A DNA stretch of 64,000 bases, taken from contig QEOQ01000141.1 of the NCBI GenBank assembly GCA_010279815.1, positions 744,001-808,000 on the forward strand, read 5' to 3'. Position 1 is the stretch's first letter. Every line of letters starts with the position of its first letter. Position numbers and translations under genes: made by a program. This DNA is from Brachionus plicatilis. Taxonomy: Eukaryota; Rotifera; Eurotatoria; Ploima; Brachionidae. This document shows positions 36,489 to 47,250 of this stretch, one piece after another. The notes beneath the pieces are model-generated. The model worked only from the letters and a program-made list of their open reading frames with translations, had not been told where the DNA came from and searched no databases.

Positions 36489-36942
36489 AAATTTCTATCA
36501 GAATTTCTTTCTTTTTGACGTACACCGGCTCTAGGACACTGGGCTCAATCTTGAATTTGTCTCCTTTTCGAGTGTCGACAAATTTCTTTTCTGGTTTCTT
36601 AGAAACAGACATTATTGTCAGAGTTGTTTAAAAGTCTCAAAAAAAGTCCAAGTCTGGACTTTTTTTTAAAATTTGCTAGATCAGGCTTCATATCAAAAAA
36701 TTTACATACTAATGGGTTGTCTAATGCAATAGATTTGCCAAATATCAGAATTTTCTTGCAATTTTAGCATAAATTTCTTCACAATTTTTCTTCAGTATTC
36801 AAAATTTTAAAGCCTGGACTTGGACTTGGACTTGACTTGTGACTTTTAAACAACTCTGATTATTGTGTCTACGGCGTTTTGAGAAATGAAATTTTTGTCT
36901 TTATTCCAAGAAGAGGTCTGTCTTTCACTGGATAGCAATTTA
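36489..36942 (-). pseudogene. Inverted partial copy of enkurin exon 2 and adjoining intron bases
   Basis: Outside the inserted MITE, the reverse complement of this stretch nearly matches ENKUR from about 34271 to 34482. It includes CCAGTGAAAGACAGACCTCT, TTCTCAAAACGCCGTAGACA and AGCCGGTGTACGTCAAAAAG. The similarity continues past the exon 2 donor into intron 2 (GATAGAAATTTTG), so the copy was made from genomic DNA, not from spliced mRNA. Its upstream edge adjoins a LINE fragment at about 36943 directly. Confidence 0.85.
36619..36858. mobile_element. hAT-type MITE with 8-base target duplication, inside the enkurin copy
   Basis: Ends are CAGAGTTGTTTAAAAGTC and GACTTTTAAACAACTCTG. ATTATTGT is duplicated exactly on both sides (36611-36618 and 36859-36866), and the parental enkurin sequence has a single copy at that spot. 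The internal ends carry the AAGTCCAAGTCTGGACTT motif seen in the 76-base relative at 16601-16676, but this copy retains a 240-base body. Confidence 0.9.
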
Positions 36943-37629
36943 AATAAAGAGGAAAAAGTCAAATTCTTAGGAATCACATTAGACTCAAAACTTACATTTA
37001 GTCCAATTGTGGATGAATTAAAAGAGCGCTGTAATTCAAGGCTCAACTTAATAAAATATCTCTCAAATAGAAAATGTGGTCTAAAACCAAAAACATTAGG
37101 TAATCTTTACAAATCCTTAATAGGATCAATTTTTGATTATTCTTTTCCTTGTTGAAATTCATTCTCAGAAACTAACATCAAAAAAATACAAGTTATTCAA
37201 AATTCAGCAGTTCGATTTATTTTGAAGCTGAAATATGAAACCCCCTCCAATATTATGCACCAAGAGACCTTCAATAAACTAAATCTACCAACAATTTCAA
37301 ATCGACTTTTTGAGTTGAGTGAGATATATGTCAGGGCAGGATTGAGTCATTCTGTTCCACTGGTCGTCAGACTGGTGAAAGAAGGTTTCGAATTAAGATA
37401 TATCGAATATCCAACTTCATTGTGTAATTGCTACTTAGTAATTTCTTCTTTTTTTCTTGAACTATCAAATATTCAAACATGTCTTATCTCTAGTTATTTC
37501 AAAATATCATTTTTAATTTTCTTTCGACTTTTTTATAATTTTTTATTTTATCTTACCTTATTTAACTTTATTTTATTATTTTTATTCTGTGGCTTTTTGT
37601 ACTTGATATTTTTCCAAAAGAAGTTGTAA
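36943..37629 (+). pseudogene. LINE reverse-transcriptase C-terminal fragment
   Basis: The frame reads KVKFLGITLDSKLTFSPIVD, NSRLNLIKYLSNRKCGL, KSLIGSIFDYSFPC, one in-frame stop at 37153, then IKKIQVIQNSAVRFILKLKY and SHSVPLVVRLVKE. This is the region after the palm domain of Jockey/CR1-like non-LTR elements. The catalytic part is absent, so the insertion is 5'-truncated. The 3' part runs into hydrophobic AT-rich codons and ends at 37629. Confidence 0.75.
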
Positions 37630-39488
37630 ATAGTTTAATATGCTAGAATTTATTTGTGTTATTTAAATTTAAAAAAAATTATCAACAAAATGCTTCGAAG
37701 TATCAACAACTCGGCAATTTTAGGGAAAAAATTCGTATTCGTGATGATTAAAGAACCAAAAGTTGAATACTTTTGGTTGATCTTTTTTTTTTGAAAAAAA
37801 AGTCTAGTTGATTTAGTCAAGTTAATTGTCTCACTTATAAAGTTAAATTTTAAAAATTATTTTAACTATTTTTATTTTTTATAATATATTTATTAAAGGG
37901 TATTAATTAACTGATCAGTACATAAAAATAAATATGAGCAGATAATAAACGATTGGTAAATTACAGATAAAACACCAGTAAAAAATGAATGAATGATCAG
38001 TACCAATAATTTTTATCTAATTAGATTTAAAATTTTATGCAAGTAAAAAATAGAAAAGTATAAAATAATTTGCAATATATATGTTTTTTTTCAAAAAAAA
38101 ATAGAAAGCATGAAAAAATCATTTACTCAACAATAAGAGCTTTTGTTGATTAAATTTGTATGCCTCTTTTACGCTATTCTCCTATTGACACTTCTGAATC
38201 CGAGAAGTAATTCGGAATGTTTGAAGCCATATCACTTGTTGTAATTTAAAAATTGTTAAATTGAATTTCATAAAAGTTTTTCAAGTCTCATGGGCACAAG
38301 AAAAAGATACAGTAATAATACAGTAATGGTGTACTAAGAATCCATGTAGTTTGATGCAAAGTTTATAAAACTTTCCTATGGAGGACAGCTTTAATAAATA
38401 TTTTAAAAAAAATTAACCAAAAAACAGTAAACAAGGATATTTAGATCGTTTAATGTAAAACTTTACTGCCTTTTTTCTTTTTAGTTATTAGAGTATTAGA
38501 AAGAGAATTTCAAGATTTATTTTAACAAGTCCGAAAAAAAGATACTTAAGAGGTGATTTATTTAAATTATTAAAAAGTTAAAAATAATATTGAATAAGTC
38601 GGACTTGAAAATAAATTTTTTGAGTCCAAATTCTGAAATTGTATGAAATTTTATCAAATGCAATCTTATATTATTAATCCAGGAAATTAAAAAATAACAA
38701 ATTTCTAAATTCAACAATTTTCTAAACTAAAAATTTTCGTTTGAATTAATAAAAATCAAATGACTACCAAAAATGTTTTGTTATTCAAAACTTAAGTATT
38801 CGATACGAAAAAATTTTATGAAATAAAAACAATATTTTACTAAAATTAATCTAAGAAAAATTATCGAAAAATCATAACATGAAATATTTATTTATTTAAA
38901 TTTAAATTTTTTAAGTGTATCAAATCAATTACAAAGTAAAATATGTTTGATTTAATGAGACAAAAATTTTAAATTTTAATTATTAAGTAAATTAATGTTA
39001 AATTAATTTGAATCTTGATATAGATATTTTGCAATTTTATTTAGCTCTCTTGATGTTATTCAAATTTCTTACTCTTAATTTTATCATACTTTGATTTTAT
39101 CTTAAATATGGGATTAATCCATTTTGATACAAAAAATAGCCCGAATTTAAAAATTGAAAATTAATTTTTTTAAAAATAGAGAATAATATTTGAATAACAT
39201 TTTTTCTTTGATTTAAAAAAATTAACTTTTAAACCTAAAGAATCTTTTTTTAAATATTATTTAAATATTTGATCATTTAATTTAAATTATCAAGAAATAA
39301 TGTAAAAGATCAAGATTTCAAAGCGAAATCAGAATTGGAGATTAACTTGAACTATCTTAGTTATTTAAAAAAGGCATGAATTAATCAAGGCCAAATAATC
39401 AATTGGGAATAAAAAATACAATAATTAAAATTTTTGAAAATTTTACGTTTATTTTATTAAAATAAATGAAAAATTTCCAAAATTTTTT
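37630..39488. other. Intergenic, no gene recognised
   Basis: 1.9 kb of AT-rich sequence between the LINE fragment and RPL37A. No exon, inverted repeat or RNA gene was seen. Confidence 0.45.
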
Positions 39489-39978
39489 TTATTCTCTCAT
39501 TTCTTTGACACGTCTGATGGTCGATCTTACTGTTTGAGCAGCAGTAGTACTTAAAAAAAGAAAATTAGACTAAATTACGATTATTTAAATAAAAACTTGG
39601 CTCACCTGAATACATACGCACCACCAGCAGCAGTAATACTGCATTTTTTACAGCTCCAAATGCCCACAGAAGTACGCTTCATTTGGTCCTTAAATAAATT
39701 AATTTTTTTTAATTTAATCAAGAGTGTGGAATAAAACGAAGTTTACTTTGCCGCAGAATGTGCATCTGTATTTGGCGTGTTGTGTCACTTCCATCTTTTT
39801 GATCATTTTACGCAAAGATGAACCATATCTGGTACCGTATTTACCAACAATTCCGACTTTCTTGGTTCTTTTGGCCTGAAATAAGCAAAAATTTCTTTAA
39901 CGATCTATCGATTGACATTGATTCTTGCCGATCAAATTAATTAATACGGCAAGATTAAATTGGATCGAAACTTACCAT
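39489..39978 (-). CDS. RPL37A: 60S ribosomal protein L37a (eL43)
   Basis: A zinc-binding protein of the large cytosolic ribosomal subunit. Four exons: 39976-39978 (the ATG alone), 39747-39875, 39606-39688 and 39489-39549, giving 91 residues (human 92). The sequence runs [20 protein letters not shown], then RCTFCGK, then [13 protein letters not shown] and AAGGAYVF. The two CxxC pairs (CTFC and CKKC) form the expected zinc site. The start codon is immediately followed by GTAAGT, so exon 1 contributes only methionine, a layout common in animal ribosomal protein genes. Confidence 0.95.
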
Positions 39979-40497
39979 TTTTATTCAAATTTCTCTCTTT
40001 CGAGTTCTTTTCTAATATAATTCACAATTTTCAAAATATTTTTATTGTACCTTGCCACTAGTTTTAGATGCAGTTTAAATATGTTAAAAAAATATATGGT
40101 GCATACATATTTGTGCTTTTTTTTGCACTAAAAATTTAAAAAGTGCACTTTTGCAAACTAGTTTTTAATGTCTCATAAAGACAAACTGAAAAAGTATTCT
40201 TTTTTTCTCAAAAGATATAGAACCAAATTTTAGTCTCATTTTTTTAAATAATCTCTGATATTTTTCATATTTTGCATGGCCTTTAAAACAATTTTTATTT
40301 GAGTTAATACAATTCAGATTAGATCATTTTTGGAAAAAATTTCAAAATTTTGCTGACAATAGTTTTTGAAATAATTTTGTTAATAAAATTTTATTCATTC
40401 TCTTTATTTTTTTGACATGTAAATACTTATGCTAAAATATAAATTAATATAAGAATATAGCTTTTAAAGGAATTCAAACTCGATCTATCAGTTGAAA
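39979..40497. promoter_or_regulatory. Compact divergent promoter between RPL37A and VPS45
   Basis: Only 519 bases separate the two start codons. On the minus strand a GAAAAGAACTCGAAAGAGAG tract precedes the RPL37A ATG. No core elements are certain. Confidence 0.35.
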
Positions 40498-43262
40498 ATG
40501 AATGTTGTCAATGCAATTCGGTTTTATGTCAAAAAATTCACTGAAGAGAGTGGAGCTGGAATGAAAATTTTACTCTTAGACAATGAAACGGTTTGTCAAT
40601 TCTTATGAATGCTATTTTTATTTTTTTTTACAAGTTTGCTGATACAATTGACTTTAATCTTTACTGATTACAATTTGCTTAATTATATGAGTATTTTTGT
40701 TTGAATACGAATTTAATTTTTTTGATAGTCAATATATTATCATTAATGATTCAGTAATTTTAAAAAAGAATTAATTAAGAAAAGTTTAAATCATAAAATT
40801 AAGAAAAAATTTTTTGGGCCAACCTCGTTTAGCGATCATTAAACCGTTTATGAGATGAAAATTTAAAATTAAAAAATTTAATTCAAAATAGATTAATTAA
40901 ATAATAGTCTGTTTAATAAAATTAAAAGAAATTTTAAATGCTTTTTGTTATACTTTAAAAATTCAAGAGACAATTTATTTTTTAAAAAGCTTTGTAATAA
41001 TTTAAAATTTTATAACATTATTGAATTTTTGGTCATTTAATTTTGAAATTTTGAACACCTATACGGTTTAAGTTTTTTTACTGTAATCAGCCTTGATCAC
41101 TAACCAAATGATCATAGCCTCACATATTATGTAATTTTATAATCACAAAAACAAGGTTGACCCGTAATCTTTATCTAAAAAATGTTAGAAATTATTATTT
41201 TTTTTTAGAAAAGTATTGTGAGTGTGGCATTTAGTCAATCTGAAATAGCCAACAAAGAAGTGTATTTGTTTGATTTGTTGGAAAATCAAAATAGAGACCA
41301 CATGAAACACTTAAAATGTATATGCTTTTTGCGACCAACAAAACAAAATTTAATTAATTTGAGCAGGGAGCTAAAGAATCCAAAATATGGCCAATATTAT
41401 ATTTGTATTTGGACAAAAGAATTTAATTTTTTGAATTTAATTTAATTTTTGAAGATTTTACGAATACAATAGAAAAAATGGATGTAAAATCTTTAGCCGA
41501 AAGTGATGAACAAGAAGTTGTCAGAGAAGTACAAGAATATTTTGCAGACTATGTTGCTCTGGGATATCATGTTTTTTCATTGAATATTCCCAAGTGTGGT
41601 GAAGTAAATATCATAATTAAAATTAAAAATTAAAATTAAAATGAAAATTAGCTAAATAAATGGAATGAAGCTAATTTAAAGCGAACAGCTCAAGGCTTGA
41701 TTTCTGTACTTCTTTCTCTTAAAAAATCGCCAGTAATACGATACCAGGCTTCTTTTGAGATGTGTCGAAAACTTGCAGAATCAGTCCGAGTAAATCATTT
41801 TTTTTATTTAAAAAAAATTTATTTATTTAAATTTATAATGTTTTATTAAGAACATAATATCAAGAGATTCAAATTTATTTGATTTTCGGCAAACGGATCC
41901 AGCTCCAGTTTTGTTGATAATTGACAGAAGAGAAGACCCAGTCACTCCACTTCTTAATCAAGTAAAATTAGATTATATTTATTTTTTAATTTTAGAAATT
42001 TATTGTTTGCTTAGTGGACTTATCAAGCAATGGTCCATGAACAATTTGGTATTCGGAATAACATTGTAAATCTCAAGGAAGTTCCAGGAATCAGCAAAGA
42101 ACTTGAAGAAATTATTTTATCAGCTGAATATGATGATTTCTACGAAAAAGTCAGCTTATTAAAAATAAAAGCTTTTTTTTTAATATTTCTTATAGAGCAT
42201 GTTTTTAAATTATGGCGAGATTTGTATCAAAATAAAGGAATTAATGGAAGATTTTCAAAAAAAGTCACAAAGTAATACAAAAGTAGAAACCATTGCTGAC
42301 ATGAAGGTAATTTTAAAAAGAAATTATTAAAAAATCTCTATTTACCACAATTATTTGAGGCATTTGTGGAAAATTATCCTCAATTCAAAAAAATGTCTGG
42401 AACTGTTGCCAAGCATGTAACATTAGTCAGTGAATTATCCAGACTTGTGTCTGAATATAATTTATTAGAAGTCTCTGAAACTGAGCAACAATTGGCTTGT
42501 CAAGAAGACCATTCTGACTCTCTTCAAGTAATTAAAAAAAAATTATTTACAAAAAAATTAATTGTATCCTAAAGAAAATTCGAAATTTAATAAAAAATCC
42601 CCGAGTAAGAACCTATGACATTCTTCGTTCTGTTTGCCTTTATGCATTGAGATACGAAAAATCGAATAATAGCGGACTTAATAGCTTAAAGAATGCGTTG
42701 TTAGAACGCGGTGGATTAACTAGTGACCAGAAAGATTTTTTAAACAGAATATGCTCTTATGGTGGAGTCAACTACCGTGAAGCTGATTTGTTTTTGAACC
42801 AAAATGCCATGGCTTTTACAAAACGTATTCTCAAAGGATTTAAAGTAAATTTTGTTTAGATTCTTTTTCGTGACTTTAGATTTTTTATAGGGGGTTGATA
42901 ATGTTTATACTCAGCATACACCATTGGTAAAAGATCTAGTCGAACAATTAATTAAAGGAAGACTTAAAGAAACAAGTTATCCATTTTTAGGAAATACTAT
43001 TAGAGACAAGTAAATTGATTTTTTTTCTCAATAATATTTATTTAATTATTTTAGGCCTCAAGAAATTATAATCTTTGTGGTCGGAGGAATAACATCTGAA
43101 GAAACTTTGGCTATTCATAATATAAACAAAGCTTATGCTGGAAACATTAAGGTTATAATCGGAGGAACATATCTTCATAATTTTAAAACCTTTATTGATG
43201 AAGTAAATTCTCTAGTGAATGATTTTAAAGATAGAACAAGGGCTAATGTACGTAATTTGTGA
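40498..43262 (+). CDS. VPS45: Vacuolar protein sorting-associated protein 45 (Sec1/Munc18)
   Basis: A Sec1/Munc18 protein that controls syntaxin-16-type SNARE assembly in endosome-to-Golgi traffic. Eleven phase-consistent exons: 40498-40590, 41209-41404, 41455-41603, 41652-41789, 41851-41961, 42015-42149, 42196-42306, 42360-42527, 42575-42844, 42891-43009 and 43055-43262, for 565 residues (human 570). Family blocks include [81 protein letters not shown] and [18 protein letters not shown]. Intron 1 (618 bases) is the only long one. ATG 40498 gives [14 protein letters not shown], close to human MNVVFAVKQYISKM. Confidence 0.95.
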
Positions 43263-44330
43263 AAATTTCAAAATTTTGAGATCAGTACCTTTTTAATCTA
43301 ATTTTGTGTATAAGACATACAAGAAATATTTTTTAAACGTGATGGCTTAATTTTTTAAATTGAAAATTAAAATTTTTAAATAAATATTTAATGAAATTTT
43401 TTTAATTAAAATAAAAAAAATGGAAATTTTCTGTTTTCTCATATTTTTAAAAATACTTGGATATTACTTTTTAAGATTAAACAACATAAATAATAAGAGA
43501 AACACATAAAAGAAAAACATTTTGTTCAAAAAGAGAAAATTCTCAAAAAAATCATTTTTTACATAAAAAAAAAATTTTGAATCCGTGAGTTATAGGTAAG
43601 TTTACGCATATGTCTAAATAAAGTAAAATCATATAAAAAATAAAAATACACGTAGAAATTTTTCAAATTAAAGACAAAGTCCTGCTTTTAGAATTATTGA
43701 TTAACTTTTATTAAAAAATTTGTCGTCGACGCATTTTATATGTCTAATTAATCTAAAATTTTTATCTTTTATAATTAAATTTTGATCGATTTATATGTTT
43801 TAAAAATTTCAAGATTTTTTTATTCAAAAAATTGAATAGATTATGCTTAACAATCTTTTTTTTTCGCTTTTTAAGAAACTAATTTTGAATTTTTTTATGT
43901 GTTGTTTTTATTACACAATTTTTGAAATATTTTTTTTCATTAATAAATTAAAAAATGCTAAAAGATTTTTTCATTTTAAAAAAATCAATTTTTTTTAATC
44001 TTTAATTTTATGTAGAAAGCAAATTCATGAAACTAGTCAATTTAGAGAAAAAATAAAAATCAATAAGTAAACATTTTTCTTTGATTTAACTTTTTATTTT
44101 AAGCTTAAAAAATCAAACAAAAAAAATTACTTTCTTTTTATATTTAAATACACACAATGATAAAAGATCAATATAAATTTATTATTTTTTTATTCAAATA
44201 ACCCGATATAAAAGCATTACATTTACATCAAAATTTATAATTATCTAAAATCTATGCTTTGGATAAGGATCAAGACATAAAATAAAAATTTAAGTGAAAA
44301 AAAAAACATTAATTTTTAAAGTTTTTTATT
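43263..44330. other. Intergenic between convergent genes
   Basis: About 1.1 kb of AT-rich sequence holding the 3' ends of VPS45 (+) and the repeat protein (-). No gene or repeat is seen. Confidence 0.4.
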
Positions 44331-45516
44331 TTATTTCTTTTTTTTGTTCAGTCTTTTAACGAATGCTTTTCCTTCCTGAAAACATAAAAGAAATTAGAAA
44401 TTCAATTTACATTTTAAAATTACTTTTGCTGTTTTTTCCATTGTTTTGGTTTTTCTTAGTTTTGGTTTTTGAGTTTCTGGTTCTGCAGCTTTCTGAGCTT
44501 TAGCTTTAGCTGATCTTGTTCTTAAAGGCTGATTCTCTAAAATCTCGAGTGCCTCCTTTTAAGAAAATTATTTTGAAATTTTTCAGCATTGACATTAAAT
44601 TTTTGATTATTTACTTTTGCTGTTTGAGCCATTGTTGACGATCTTTTTAATTTTGATTTTGAAGTTCCACTGATTAAATTTTTAATTTCTTTTGTTTGAT
44701 TTCTTGTTTTAGCATCAGAATCAATACTAGTATTTTTAAGCAATGTCTCACTTTCCTGAACATCAGTTAGAACTTTTTTAAATGAAAAGTAGAAAATACC
44801 TTAGCAGTTGCAAGCATGGTTCTATTTTTAGACATTTTCGGTTTTTTGCTTTCAATCAACTCATTTATTTTTTTAGATTGTTTTCGAGTTTTTGCATCCG
44901 AATCAATTTTTGAATCTTTTAGAACATCTTTACTATCTTTAGCTGTAGCAATCATTGTTTTATTCTTCGCTATTCTGAGCTTTTTTCTAGGTGGTTCATT
45001 TTTTTCCTCTTCTTTTTCATCATCAGTCTTATCTTCTTTCGGGTCATTTTTTTCCTCTTCTTTTTCCTCTTTATTTTCATCTAGTGTTTTCTCTTCAATC
45101 GGTTCATCAATTTTTTCCTTTTCTTTTTCTTTGACTTGATTATCAGTTTCCTCAACTTTTTCATCATTTTGGTTAGTTTTATCACTTTTTTTCTCTTCGT
45201 TTTCACTAGCTTTTCTTTCTTTCAAATCATCCTTTTCCTCAGTTGAATCAATTTCTTTTTCTTTAATGTTTTTTTCGGCTTCAGTGATTTTGTCGCTCGA
45301 AGACGCTTCAGTTGTTTTTTCCTCTTCTTTATCAGAAGTTTCAAGCGAATTGACCTTTTCATACTTTTCTTCACCCCATGATCGCTTTAAAAAGTCTTTG
45401 CCTTCCTTTCAAGAATTGTTTATTTAAAGCTAATTTAATTTTAGATTTTTTATTCATACTTCGGCAGTTTTTTTCATTGTATTCGCCTTTCTAAGTTTAG
45501 GACTTTTTCGCGCCAT
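44331..45516 (-). CDS. Unrecognised Lys/Glu-rich protein with exon-phased TM-TAK repeats
   Basis: Five phase-0 exons (45460-45516, 44800-45405, 44615-44755, 44424-44555, 44331-44375) encode 326 residues. I do not recognise a family. A motif of form K(L/M)-x(3-5)-TM-x-x-TA-(K/E) occurs five times: KLRKANTMKKTAE, KLRIAKNKTMIATAK, KMSKNRTMLATAK, KLKRSSTMAQTAK and KLRKTKTMEKTAK. In four cases the exon ends exactly after it, and the next exon starts with Glu. Between the second and third copies, and again between the third and fourth, lies IDSDAKTR(K/N)Q(S/T)K then LI. A long acidic Lys/Glu region precedes copy two. No signal peptide or membrane segment. Basic motifs spaced along an acidic, disordered chain suggest a nuclear or cytoskeletal binding protein, but that is a guess. 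Confidence 0.75.
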
Positions 45517-47250
45517 TATCTAAATTAAAACAAATGATTAAGTTTAAGAATGAAGATTTGATTTTTCGTGTGCTCTAGGCTGCCTTTTGTATCGCAATGC
45601 CTTGAATTTAGCATAATTTTTGACTAATATATTTTTAAAAATTTCTAAACAAGCTTTTATACGAAATACCTTTTGCTCATAATTTTAGAAACCAAAAAAT
45701 CGACAAATCACAAAATTTTTAACTAAAAAATTTTAATAATAAATAACTTAACTAGTTGGATATGGGCCTAGTTACGATTTTAACTATACTTATACTATCT
45801 TATCTATCAAATAAAAGCTATCAAGTAAAGATGATCGAAACAGCAGAAAAATTAAATTAAAATAAAAAAATATAAAAATAAAAACTAAATTAATTTTAAA
45901 TCGAAAACTAATTTCGCTTTTTAAAGATTTTTTGGCAAAAAGAGTCAAATAATTTAGAACTTTTTCCCCAACAACAAAAAATCGAAATTTTTTAAATGCT
46001 TTTATTTTAAATTAAAAAAAAGCACACTTCTGAAGGAAAAAAATAATTAATTTTTTTTAATAAATTAAAAAGGATTCTACTTGATATCTTTACTTCTTTC
46101 TTTAGATATTTTGTATTTATATCTTACATTTTTGAACAATTGAAAACTTATCACTGAAAATATAGACTTATAATTTTAAATTTATATTTTAGCTCTTATT
46201 AACTATTAGCTTAAATTTCTTTTATTTACTTAAGCTTTTAACCTTAAATTACTTAAATCAATTCAATACTTTTTATTTAATAAAACACTTCAAATGCTCG
46301 TTAATAAAATTACTGTTAAAAAAATAAGTTAGATCATAAAGTTTTTTTTTTAAATGTCAATAAAAAAAATTTAAAAGAATACTTTCTCTGTTGGTAATCA
46401 AAACTTAACTAAACATACTAAAATAGAATGTCCAACTAGAATGGTGTTCGAAACCTATACGCAAATAAACATTTGATATTGCCTAAAATTAAACCATAAT
46501 CTAAACATATTTTTCCTAATCCTTCTTTTTGTTCACTTATTAAATTATTTTAAAATAATTTTTTTAACATAATACAGAATTGAAAAGGAGATTTATGAAC
46601 ATCTCAAACTGGCCTCAAATCTCCTCATATTATTCTAATAAAAAATTTTTTTAATTTATTATTATAATATGGAGTACAAATCTGTCTCTTTTTAATAAAC
46701 TATTTTTTTTAAGACGCTAATTCCAGGTCATGGAAGTCTTATGATAAAAATTGTGCGCAACGCAAAAAATCTAACTAAATGTTTTAATCATACTAATTAC
46801 TGCTAAATTTTTCAAAATCATTTTTAAATTAAAAAAATTAGTTCAAAATGATATTTGTAAAGAATAAATTGAAATATTGATAACTTTTTGAAAAAATTGA
46901 AAAAATTCTATTCTGGTCTAATTTATCTCTTAATTAATTACAAAATTTTAAAATAACTTTATTCGTGTTAGATCAATTTTGACCAATTTTCGAAAGCCAC
47001 TAAACCTTAATTCTTCTCAATCTTTTATTTTAAAATAATACATGCTTTTAACCTATTTTCAGACTTAAAAAATAATCTAATCTTTTTCGTTGTAGACCTT
47101 TTTTGATATTTTCTCAAAAATAATTTTTGGATTTTAGAAATTTATTTCATTCAAATTGTCTTCTAAATGTCTTGATACCATGGAAAAATTGCTCTCATTA
47201 TGCATAAATTAAAATTTGGCTTTTTTTCAAAATTTAATCAATTTTAAAAA
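45517..47250. promoter_or_regulatory. Long divergent intergenic region
   Basis: 1.7 kb between the repeat-protein (-) and TEDC1 (+) starts. AT-rich, no exon recognised; promoters for both genes must lie here. Confidence 0.35.
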
